Assembly (NCBI GenBank): GCA_026645945.1
Contig: JAPKMO010000010.1
Span: 1-59,020 of the forward strand
Direction: 5' to 3'
Source of the DNA: Anaerolineae bacterium
GTDB lineage: Bacteria; Chloroflexota; Anaerolineae; Aggregatilineales; Phototrophicaceae
DNA: 59,020 bases
Below, one piece after another: positions 50,265 through 58,193 of the stretch (positions are counted from its first letter, which is position 1; each line of letters begins with the position of its first letter). Below the pieces are notes generated by a model that was not told the origin of the DNA, searched no databases, and saw only the letters and a list, made by a program, of their open reading frames with translations. The position numbers and the translations under genes are program-made.

Positions 50265-50313
50265 AGGGCTGTTATATCCTGGCGTGCCGTTTGGTCGGAA
50301 GCGATTAAAAGTT

Positions 50314-50342
50314 TTGACAGTCTCTAACGTTTGTGATACATT
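50314..50342 (+). promoter_or_regulatory. Promoter of the Rieske/cytochrome operon
   Basis: TTGACA (50314-50319), a 17-nt spacer, then TACATT (50337-50342), a good sigma70-type promoter. The leader to the Rieske ATG is about 110 nt; GAGGAG near 50441 is the ribosome-binding site. Confidence 0.7.
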
Positions 50343-50458
50343 GTACAGGCAATCGGTGTGCCCCGCATCGGTTTAAAACAGCATTAGTTGATTCTCCGTT
50401 TCCAACCGGTAAGCGTGATTTTTTACAGGTCCAGGTCATGTTGAGGAGACATTGTTAA

Positions 50459-51055
50459 ATGGCGACAGCAAGTGTTACGAGGGCCGAAACCTCGCCACCT
50501 GCCAAAACCGGGGCAGTGGCGGTGAGCGCGCCAAATCGACGGGAGTTTTTGTATTATATCTGGGGCGCGTCCATCCTTTTGATCGGCGGCCAGGCGGCAG
50601 CCGGGTTGATCTGGTTTGCGCTGCCGCGTTTTAAGGAAGGCGAGTTCGGCGGGACGTTTACGTATGCCGCCGACCAGATCGCCGACGTGCTGCCCAGCGC
50701 GGGAAGCGCGCCGTATTCGGTGCCGGCGGGGCGTTTCCATATGTCGAATGTGGAAGGCGAAGGGTTTGTGGCGCTGTACGGCGTTTGCACGCACCTGGGC
50801 TGCCTGCCGAAATGGACTGCAACCACCCACCGGTTTGAATGTCCCTGTCATGGTTCCAAGTTTGAACTGAACGGCAAATATATTGAAGGCCCTGCACCCC
50901 GGAGCCTGGATCGCTTCCGCGTGACCCTGACCTTTGCCGATGGGTCGGAAGCCGTCACCAATGAAAATGGCGACCCGATTCCGCTGGATGGAAAAGAAGT
51001 CGTCAGCATTGCGGTCAACACCGGCGCGCGCATCAAGCGGACAGGCAAAGTTTAG
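50459..51055 (+). CDS. Rieske [2Fe-2S] protein of a cytochrome bc-type complex
   Basis: A 198-residue iron-sulfur subunit. After a cytoplasmic N-terminus with RREFLYYIWG comes one membrane helix (ASILLIGGQAAAGLIWFAL, 37-55). The cluster ligands are in CTHLGC (110-115) and CPCHGS (128-133); the two extra cysteines give the structural disulfide. GPAPRSLDRFRV is the usual follow-up. It accepts electrons from quinol bound at cytochrome b, encoded 19 nt downstream. Confidence 0.94.
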   Translation: MATASVTRAETSPPAKTGAVAVSAPNRREFLYYIWGASILLIGGQAAAGLIWFALPRFKEGEFGGTFTYAADQIADVLPSAGSAPYSVPAGRFHMSNVEGEGFVALYGVCTHLGCLPKWTATTHRFECPCHGSKFELNGKYIEGPAPRSLDRFRVTLTFADGSEAVTNENGDPIPLDGKEVVSIAVNTGARIKRTGKV

Positions 51056-51074
51056 GCGTCATGAGGAGTAGCGT

Positions 51075-52892
51075 ATGTCGGTACTGCCATTTCCATCTTT
51101 TCTGGATGAAGTAAAAGAAAAGGGCTTAAAACGCGCCGTTTTTGAACTCGTTGACGAGTCGGTGGAACGCCTGACGGCGGGCATGAACATCCAGGATGTT
51201 CGAGAGGCGCTGCGCGGCGAAGCTCCCAGCCGCAAGCCAAACCCGCGTTTGCAGCCGCACGCCGACGGCTTCTGGCTGCATATGCGCCCCAGTTATTTCC
51301 ACTCGGACATGACCGGCCTTTACCCGACCTTCCGCCTGGGCTGGCTGTCTACCTATTTCGTCTTTTTTGAGACGATCACCGGCATTCTGCTGATGGTGTG
51401 GTACACGCCGTCGCCGGAAGTCGCCTACACCAACATGATTAACATGCTCACCAACGTGCCGCTGGGCCAGCTTATGCGCGACCTGCACCGGCTGGGCGCG
51501 GAGGCGATGGTGCTGATCGTGGCCTTACATATGGTGAGGACGTGGGTCACAGGGTCTTATAAAAAGCCGCGCCAGTTCACCTGGTTTACCGGGCTGATTT
51601 TGCTGGTGATTACCGGCTTTTTAAGTTTTACCGGCTATCTGCTGCCCTGGGATCAGCTGGCGCTGTGGGCGGTGACAATCGGCGCCAGCATGATCGAGGC
51701 CACGCCACCGCCGGTGGTGGGCGAAAACCTGAACCTGCTCATTCGCGGCGGCCCGGAAATCGGCGCGAACGGTTTGCTGCGTTTTTACCTGCTGCACGTG
51801 TTGGCGCTGCCGGCGCTGCTGTTCGTTTTCACCGGCGTGCATTATTACAAGGTCATCATTCACGGCCACAGCCTGCCGCCGCAGAAGGAAAATATCGGCG
51901 AGGACACGGCCAAGCGCGTGCCGCTGGACAAGCGCGTGTATTTCATCCCGGACGTGCTGACCAGCGAACTGCTGTGGGTGGGCGTGACGACGCTTATCCT
52001 GGTGGTGCTGTGCATCTGGTTCTACGACGCGCCGCTGGAACACCACGCCGACCCGCAGGTGACGCCGCTCGGCACAACCGCGCCCTGGTATTTCCTGTGG
52101 ATTCAAGGCGCGCTGAAACTGGGCGACAAGGTTTTCTGGGGTTTGATCTTCCCCGGCGCGCTGCTGGGTGTGATGGCTGTCTGGCCGTATATTGATGTGA
52201 CGCCCAGCCGCCGCTACGCGCACCGGCGCTTCGCCCTCACGCTCATCCTGCTGCTGATTTCGTTCGTCACGATTTTGAGTTATATGGGCCTGCCGGAGTT
52301 CGGGGTCGTCACCGCGCCGGATACCAGCATCATCCACGAGCTGACCTACCCGCCGGCGCACAACCACATGGGTAAACTGCTGCCCGTGCCGTATGACCAG
52401 CTTGTGCCAGGCATGTACACCACGCGCGAATTCTCCGACGAGGCGGCCTCGCTGGCCGACTTCAACCGGGAAATCGAAACGCTGATGGCCCCGGCAGCAG
52501 CGGGCAGCCAAGTGCAGAGCATCGAAGCCAACTTGCTCAGTGAACTCCAGAACCAGGATTATCTGGTCGTCACCAACCTGAACTTCGTGCCTGTGCCGGG
52601 CGACGCGCCGGCGCTGCGGTCGGTGATGGAAGAATTTGCGGCCATGATTAAAAAACATGACACAGAACTGGTCAACGCCTGGGGCGGCGTCATCATCACA
52701 CAGAACCAGGCCGACCTGAAGCGCGTGGACGTGATCGTAAGCTGGGATATGGTCGAAATTGACAATGGCCGTCCGGTGCTGGACGCCGACGGCAGCCCGG
52801 TGCTGGTGCGCGACGCCGACGGAAACGTGGTACGCAGCCAGAATATCCAGCACATCTTCATTCACCGAGACGGCGGATACTTCTCTAACTAG
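51075..52892 (+). CDS. Cytochrome b with soluble C-terminal extension
   Basis: A 605-residue quinol-oxidising subunit. Haem ligands are His138 and His152 in the first pair and His241 and His256 in the second; the 14-residue gap of the second pair is b6-type. The Qo motif is APWY (336-339) in place of PEWY. About eight membrane helices end near residue 403. A ~190-residue soluble tail follows (SLADFNREIETLM, LVVTNLNFVPVPGDAP, VDVIVSWDMVEIDNG, IQHIFIHRDGGYFSN), which is not part of known cytochrome b cores. The N-terminal ~85 residues are also hydrophilic. AGGAG lies before the ATG. The b6 and subunit IV parts are fused in one chain. Confidence 0.92.
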   Translation: MSVLPFPSFLDEVKEKGLKRAVFELVDESVERLTAGMNIQDVREALRGEAPSRKPNPRLQPHADGFWLHMRPSYFHSDMTGLYPTFRLGWLSTYFVFFETITGILLMVWYTPSPEVAYTNMINMLTNVPLGQLMRDLHRLGAEAMVLIVALHMVRTWVTGSYKKPRQFTWFTGLILLVITGFLSFTGYLLPWDQLALWAVTIGASMIEATPPPVVGENLNLLIRGGPEIGANGLLRFYLLHVLALPALLFVFTGVHYYKVIIHGHSLPPQKENIGEDTAKRVPLDKRVYFIPDVLTSELLWVGVTTLILVVLCIWFYDAPLEHHADPQVTPLGTTAPWYFLWIQGALKLGDKVFWGLIFPGALLGVMAVWPYIDVTPSRRYAHRRFALTLILLLISFVTILSYMGLPEFGVVTAPDTSIIHELTYPPAHNHMGKLLPVPYDQLVPGMYTTREFSDEAASLADFNREIETLMAPAAAGSQVQSIEANLLSELQNQDYLVVTNLNFVPVPGDAPALRSVMEEFAAMIKKHDTELVNAWGGVIITQNQADLKRVDVIVSWDMVEIDNGRPVLDADGSPVLVRDADGNVVRSQNIQHIFIHRDGGYFSN

Positions 52893-52907
52893 GTAGGGCG
52901 AAGACGG

Positions 52908-54077
52908 ATGTTACAAGGTATGATCTTTCCCAAAATTGAGAACCGCATCCTGGTCGGCGTCCTTTCCTTTGTGACGATCATGGTGCTGCTGGGCTGGGCG
53001 GCCATCAATGAAGGCGGGCGTATGGCCGCTTTCGAGCAGACCTTCCACGCCCGTTCCATCGAACAGGGGGCGGCGCTGTTCACCTCCAACTGCTCCACCT
53101 GTCACGGGTCGGACGGTCTGGGTGGCGCGAAAGGCCCGGCGCTGAATAACCCGCAGCTTTTCGGCTACGACTTCTTCCCGGAAATCACCAAAGAAATCGG
53201 TGCGCTGCGTACCGAAAAGGCCGATTTGCAGAACGAAGCCAGCCGATCGGACACAACGCCGGAACGCCTGGCGGAAATTGATACCCGCGTGGCGGAAATT
53301 GACGCCCGCATCGAAGAACTGGACGCGCCGCGCCGCCAGCAGCTTCAGGCGGCCATTGATCGCGGTTACGACCCGCAGCGCCCCAGCCGCCTGCAAAACG
53401 TCGGCTGGGCCGGCACGACCGAATCGTTCGTTCTGACGACTCTGATTCATGGCCGCCCGGTGAGCAACAACTACTGGTCGGGCGGCGGCATGGTGGCCTG
53501 GTCGCAGACGGCGGGCGGCCCGCTGCGTATGGATCAACTGGAAGACCTGACGGCCTACATCATGAACTGGCAGCGCGCCTGGACGATCGAAGACCTGTTC
53601 GCCGTCAAACAGTTCGCCATCGAGCCGGTTGACCCCACTCCGCTGCGCGCGCAGATCGAACAGCTGCAGGCTTCCGGCGGCGTGATTCCAGAGCCGGTCG
53701 GCACGAACGTGCGCGACATCGTGGCGCAGCTTGCCGACGTGACCGGCGACCCGGCGCGCGGCGATGCCCTGTATCATGGCACAAACGGCGCGCGGTCGTT
53801 CAACGGCACGGCGCTGGGCTGCTCCACCTGCCACCTGCAGGAAGGTGTCGCCGTTGGCCCGCAGACTGGCGGCACGTATACCCGCGTCCTCAACGAGCGG
53901 CTGAACGACCCGGCGCTGGCGTCCTACACGCCGGAGCAGTACCTGGTTGAAAGCATCGTGCTGCCGAACAACTATCTCGTGCCGGGCTTCCAGGGCTTGA
54001 TGATCGCCAACTTCGGACAGAATCTCTCCATCCAGGATTTGGCCGATCTGCTGGCCTACCTGGAAACGCAGCAGTAA
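52908..54077 (+). CDS. Membrane-anchored dihaem cytochrome c
   Basis: A 389-residue protein with an N-terminal anchor helix (ILVGVLSFVTIMVLLGWAA) and two CxxCH sites, at 62-66 (CSTCHGSDG) and 305-309 (CSTCHLQEG). Likely axial methionines are in SGGGMVAW (195) and GLMIANFGQ (365). Between the first haem site and its Met is a long charged coiled-coil insert (residues ~92-150, EIDTRVAEIDARIEELD). It would take electrons from the Rieske protein. A terminator follows. Confidence 0.92.
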   Translation: MLQGMIFPKIENRILVGVLSFVTIMVLLGWAAINEGGRMAAFEQTFHARSIEQGAALFTSNCSTCHGSDGLGGAKGPALNNPQLFGYDFFPEITKEIGALRTEKADLQNEASRSDTTPERLAEIDTRVAEIDARIEELDAPRRQQLQAAIDRGYDPQRPSRLQNVGWAGTTESFVLTTLIHGRPVSNNYWSGGGMVAWSQTAGGPLRMDQLEDLTAYIMNWQRAWTIEDLFAVKQFAIEPVDPTPLRAQIEQLQASGGVIPEPVGTNVRDIVAQLADVTGDPARGDALYHGTNGARSFNGTALGCSTCHLQEGVAVGPQTGGTYTRVLNERLNDPALASYTPEQYLVESIVLPNNYLVPGFQGLMIANFGQNLSIQDLADLLAYLETQQ

Positions 54078-54100
54078 ACCCCCTTTATCAACCGGGGACG

Positions 54101-54130
54101 GGGGATGCGGTCGCGCCGCATCCCCTTTTT
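54101..54130 (+). terminator. Rho-independent terminator of the Rieske/cytochrome operon
   Basis: GGGGATGCGG (54101-54110), loop TCGCG, CCGCATCCCC (54116-54125) and five T. The stem is a perfect 10 bp. Confidence 0.9.
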
Positions 54131-54234
54131 GATTCGCGGTTTGATGCTCTGGGGCGGCTTCTGTACCTCTGTACAGGAATTTCGGCGGTCGGGCGATGTT
54201 ATAATAACATTCAGGCCGGGATGAGGGCGGCGTG

Positions 54235-55401
54235 ATGGGCGCGAGACTGAAGGCTGAAACCGATACCGAAAAACTGCGGCGGCGCAACCGCGAACTGTCT
54301 ATCCTCAACACCATCGCCAGGGCGATGAACCAGGAGGTAGACCTGGAGCGGGCGTTAAATACGGCCCTGGCGCATGTGGCCGAGTTGTTCAACCTGAAAA
54401 CCGGCTGGATTTTTTTGATGGAAGACGACGGGCGGTTTTACCTGGCCGCCGCCCAGAATTTGCCGCCCGCGCTGGCCGACCACCCCCGGCGTATGAGCGG
54501 AATCTGCACCTGCCTGGACGAGTACGAGGACGGCAAACTGGCTGCGCCGGAGAACATCACATGCAGCCGCCTGGAAAACCTGGTGGTGGGGACGGCGGGG
54601 CTGCGCCAGCACGCCAGCATCCCGCTGCGGGCGCACAGCAAACCCCTGGGCGTGCTGAATGTCGCCAGCACCGACTAGGGCGACCTGTCCGACGATGACT
54701 TGCAGATGCTCTATCTGGTCGGCGACCTGCTGGGCATCGCCATCGAACGCGGGCGGTTGTTCAACCGCAGCGTGGAACTGGGCGCCATCGAGGAGCGCAA
54801 CCGGCTGGCGCGGGAAATCCACGATACGCTGGCGCAGGGTCTGGCCGGAATTGCGCTGCAGCTGGAGGCCGCCGAAGCCCTGCTGGAAAGCGGCGCGGAT
54901 ACGGCGCGCGTTCAGGCGGCCATCGCCCAGGCGCTGCGGCTGACGCGCGACAACCTGGAGGAAGCGCGCCGTTCGGTGCTTGACCTGCGTGCCGCGCCGC
55001 TGGAAGGCCGCCCGCTGCCCAACGCGATGGCGGCGCTGGTGCGGGAATGGGCCGCGCGCCGCAAGGCCGAAGCCGGTTTTGAAGTCATCGGCAGCCCGCG
55101 CCCGCTGCCGGTGCGGGTGGAGGTTGGCCTGTACCGCATCTTGCAGGAGGCGCTAACCAACATTGGCCGCCACGCTTACGCCCGGTTTATCACGGTGCAG
55201 CTTATCATCATGCCGGAGCATGTCCGGCTGGTTGTGGAGGATGACGGGCGCGGTTTTGACCCGGCGGCGCGCTACGAAAATCGCTACGGGTTGATCGGCA
55301 TGAACGAACGGGCGCGGCTGCTGTGCGGCGATCTGGCGATTTGCAGCGCGCCCGGCGAAGGCACGCGGCTGGAAGTGACGATTCCTCTGGAGGCTCAGTG
55401 A
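54235..55401 (+). pseudogene. NarX-like GAF sensor histidine kinase interrupted by an in-frame TAG
   Basis: One reading frame runs from the ATG at 54235 to the TGA at 55401, broken only by TAG at 54676-54678 (codon 148). Residues 1-147 are a helix and GAF domain (RELSILNTIARAMNQ, LGVLNVASTD); past the stop come GDLSDDDLQMLYLVGDLLGIAIER, a HisKA_3 site with His at 54820-54822 (REIHDTLAQGLAG) and an HATPase_c domain (VVEDDGRGFDP, YGLIGMNERA). The family usually has Trp right after ASPD/ARPD-like residues, so TGG to TAG is a single-base change. It may be a recent nonsense mutation or sequencing error. The C-terminal half, from a start near 54709, could still be made. Confidence 0.85.
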
Positions 55402-56039
55402 TGGCGGAGACAATACGGATTCTGGTGGCGGACGATCATCCGGTGGTGCGGGATGGTTTAATCGCCATCCTCGGCACGCAGCCGGATTTTGAGGTGATCG
55501 GCAGGGCGGGGAACGGGCTGGAGGTCATCGAACTGGCCGAAACGCTCCAACCGGACGTGATTCTGCTCGACCTAGAGATGCCGGAAATGGACGGTGTGGC
55601 GGCGCTGCGCCGGCTGCGGGCGGCCTGGCCGCAGATTCGCGTCATCGTGTTTACGGCCTTCGACACCGACGAACGCATCGTCGGGGCGGTGCAGGCCGGG
55701 GTGCAGGGGTATCTGCTGAAGGGCGCGCCGCGCGAGGAAATTTTTAATGCCGTGCGGGTGGTTTTTGCCGGCGGGTCGCTGCTTCAGCCGGTGGTGGCGT
55801 CCCGGCTGCTGCGGCAGGTTCAGCCGGAAAACCCGCCTGCCGAACCGCTGACCCCGCGCGAGCAAACGGTACTGCGGCTGCTGGCCCAGGGTTTGCAGAA
55901 CAAGGAAATCGCCGCCGAACTGGTCATCACCGAGCGCACCGTCAAGTTTTATGTCAGCGCCATCCTGGGCAAGCTGGGCGCGGGCAACCGCACCGAGGCG
56001 GTGACGATTGCCGTCCAGAAGGGACTGGTCAGGCTGTGA
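55401..56039 (+). CDS. NarL/FixJ-family response regulator
   Basis: A 212-residue two-component regulator that overlaps the kinase stop (TGATG). The receiver has ILVADDHPVVRDG, phosphoacceptor Asp57 in ILLDLEMPEMDG, Thr/Ala at VFTAFD and Lys in YLLKGAP. The LuxR-type helix-turn-helix is LTPREQTVLRLLAQGLQNKEIAAELVITERTVKFYVS at about 150-190. It is intact, so it may still be controlled by another kinase if its partner is inactive. Confidence 0.94.
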   Translation: MAETIRILVADDHPVVRDGLIAILGTQPDFEVIGRAGNGLEVIELAETLQPDVILLDLEMPEMDGVAALRRLRAAWPQIRVIVFTAFDTDERIVGAVQAGVQGYLLKGAPREEIFNAVRVVFAGGSLLQPVVASRLLRQVQPENPPAEPLTPREQTVLRLLAQGLQNKEIAAELVITERTVKFYVSAILGKLGAGNRTEAVTIAVQKGLVRL

Positions 56040-56043
56040 AAGC

Positions 56044-58029
56044 TCATGGCGCGTCCACGACGAAACTGCCGGCGGCGCTCCAGCCGCCCCAACTACCATC
56101 GGCGCGGCGCGCCCGCACCCGCCAGTAATACACGCCGTCCATCAGCGCCGCCGACACCACCACCGAAAGCGCCCCGGCGCTCAGGCCGTCGTGCCGGAAC
56201 AGCGGCGCGCTGAAGTCCGGGTGATTGTCCACCTGCACTTCGTAGCCGGCGGCCCAGCTTACGCGGTTCCAGGTCAGCGCCGGCGTAGCGGTTTTGTAAA
56301 CGACAATCATCGGCGCGGCGCTGGCGGCGGCGTCCACCTTCACCCGCCAGACCTCGCTCCAGGGTGAAGCCAGGCCGTAGCTGTCCAGCGCGCGGACGCG
56401 CCAGTAGTAGGTGCGGTGCAGCAGCGGCGCGGGCGGCTGGTAGCTGGTGGCGGCGGAGTCCTGGACGGTGACTGCCGGCGGATTGACCGAATCGAACTGC
56501 ACTTCGTAACGCGCCGCGCCATCCACGCCTGACCAGCGAAGGATGGGGCGCGCTTCCGTGACGGTGGCGGCGTCCGGCGGGGCGATCAGCGTGGGAGTGG
56601 CGACCGGCTCTGGATAAGTGGACAGCACGCCGACTTTATAACGCCGGATGGCGTAAAACGGCGAGTCAATGGTGATGGAAGACGCCTCGTGGTAGCCATC
56701 CAGGAAGTTCACGCCGCCTATGTTGGTCGCGGTAAAGGTGCGGTCAATGATGTCTTTAAACCAGACTCCGGCGCTGGCATCGTAAAAACTGGCGCGGACG
56801 CGAATCTGCGTGCTGCCGGACTGTTCCCAACGGGCGCGGATGATGTCGCCCGGCTCCGGCATATTGCGCCCCGGCGCGGCCTGCGCGTTCGGCAGCCGCC
56901 ACTGCGCCAGAATTTGCGGCGCGCCGCCCACCCAGGCTTCCAGCGCCAGGTTGAATACGCCGCTGCTGTCCGCGATGGGGATGACTTCCAGGTTTTCTTC
57001 GCGGTTGATTTCTTTGCGGAAGCCGATCATGGCGGAGCAGTAGCCAGTGCAGGCGGGCGGCGTGCCGCTCGGCCAGTCAATTTCGATTTCGCCCCAACCG
57101 TTGGCGACCGACGGCATCCGGTCGAGCGTGCGCCCGGCCTGCAAGCGCGATTCGGTCGTATACAGCCCGTAAGTGGCATGTAACGTCGGCGTATTCGCCC
57201 AGGTCGCCCAGTCGTACTGCACCATCACGCCGCTGGTGTTGGTGAAAAGCTGCTCCTGTAAATTGGTGGTTGGTCGGCTGTCCGGGCCGTCGGGGAACTG
57301 CCCGGTGGTGCGGTTTCGCCACTGGTCAACGTGGACGACCAGAGGTTTGGCCGTGTTGGTGGAAAGCAGGCCGACGGCCACCCGGTTGTAGGTTTCATTC
57401 TCGATGCGCCCCTGGCGATACCAGCCGTAAAAATCACCGTCCACCACCACCGCGAAGGCGCGTTTGACGCCCTGGCCGTTCTGGGTGTGCAGGCCGATTT
57501 CCAGTTCCACCCAGCGATCCAGCGGAAAACTGCCGAAAATCCGAAAAGTTTCGGCGCTGCTGCTGCCGTATGGCGTCCCCTGGACGATCATTTCGCCGTT
57601 CCGCGTCACGCGCAGATACCAGCCGTAGATGGCCGGACTGCTGCTGGCCCACATGCCAGCCAGGGTGAAGTATTCGCCCTGCGCCAGTTGGTTAACGGTG
57701 GCGGACGGCAGATACACGGATGCGCGCTGCCAGTGCCAGGTGGCGGTGCGTTCGTTCCAGGGATGCGCCGAGGCCGGGTCACTGAAGGTGATGTACAGCC
57801 CGGCTTTCTGGTTCGTGCCGGCGGTGGACAGCCGCGCGGAGTATGTGCCGGCGGCGGCGTAGGTGCTGCTGCGGGTGATGCTGCCGCCGGATACATCCTG
57901 CGACACCGCCCACGACGACGGGCTGCCCTCGAAGGTTTCCAGTACCGCTGCCGCCGAAAAAACCGGGCGCGGCGCGGCTGCCAGTAGGATCAGGGTCAAC
58001 AAGAGCAGGATAAACGGATGGTTTTTCAT
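56044..58029 (-). CDS. Large secreted protein with fibronectin-III-like C-terminal repeats
   Basis: A 661-residue protein with a signal peptide (FILLLLTLILLAAAPRPVFSA). The N-terminal ~220 residues are beta-rich with many aromatic residues (ATWHWQRASVYLPSATVNQL, GWYLRVTRNGEMIVQ) and look like a concanavalin/LamG-type carbohydrate-binding fold. A middle domain follows (NGWGEIEIDWPSGTPPACTGYC). Two C-terminal modules share the pattern RYEVQFD ... YYWRVRALD and GYEVQVDNH ... YYWRVRARR, typical of fibronectin type III. No catalytic site was recognised; adhesion or polysaccharide binding is likely. Confidence 0.72.
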   Translation of the reverse strand: MKNHPFILLLLTLILLAAAPRPVFSAAAVLETFEGSPSSWAVSQDVSGGSITRSSTYAAAGTYSARLSTAGTNQKAGLYITFSDPASAHPWNERTATWHWQRASVYLPSATVNQLAQGEYFTLAGMWASSSPAIYGWYLRVTRNGEMIVQGTPYGSSSAETFRIFGSFPLDRWVELEIGLHTQNGQGVKRAFAVVVDGDFYGWYRQGRIENETYNRVAVGLLSTNTAKPLVVHVDQWRNRTTGQFPDGPDSRPTTNLQEQLFTNTSGVMVQYDWATWANTPTLHATYGLYTTESRLQAGRTLDRMPSVANGWGEIEIDWPSGTPPACTGYCSAMIGFRKEINREENLEVIPIADSSGVFNLALEAWVGGAPQILAQWRLPNAQAAPGRNMPEPGDIIRARWEQSGSTQIRVRASFYDASAGVWFKDIIDRTFTATNIGGVNFLDGYHEASSITIDSPFYAIRRYKVGVLSTYPEPVATPTLIAPPDAATVTEARPILRWSGVDGAARYEVQFDSVNPPAVTVQDSAATSYQPPAPLLHRTYYWRVRALDSYGLASPWSEVWRVKVDAAASAAPMIVVYKTATPALTWNRVSWAAGYEVQVDNHPDFSAPLFRHDGLSAGALSVVVSAALMDGVYYWRVRARRADGSWGGWSAAGSFVVDAP

Positions 58030-58064
58030 AAGATTTGGCGCAGGAAACCACCTGCTGCTAAGGG

Positions 58065-58123
58065 GTCGGCCTTTGGCCGACTAAAGGCAGCTGCGCTGCC
58101 CCCGCGCAAGCGGGTGGATGAAT
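58065..58123 (+). ncRNA. Three consecutive hairpins upstream of tnpB, possible transposon end or omega-RNA-like remnant
   Basis: GTCGGCC/GGCCGAC (58065-58081, loop TTT), GGCAGC/GCTGCC (58086-58100, loop TGC) and CCCGC/GCGGG (58101-58114, loop GCAA) follow one another, then TGGATGAATGC. Such a row of hairpins is typical of IS200/IS605 element ends, and the last hairpin followed by a GGATGAA-like tail is reminiscent of omega-RNA scaffolds, although those normally lie at the 3' end of tnpB. It could be the left end of this element or the right end of a neighbouring lost copy. Confidence 0.35.
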
Positions 58124-58193
58124 GCGCTTTCCCCCCTTTCAGGCTGCAATTCAAGGTCATGAAATATACGACTGTTCGAGTTATACTTGAAGT

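Noticed and set aside
52911..54392. 493-codon minus-strand ORF over the cytochrome c gene
   Set aside because: It crosses a clear terminator and the next gene's start; the opposite strand encodes two haem-binding sites.
54676..54678. Pyrrolysine or other recoded TAG
   Set aside because: No special structure follows the codon and family members usually have Trp here, so a point mutation or read error is simpler.
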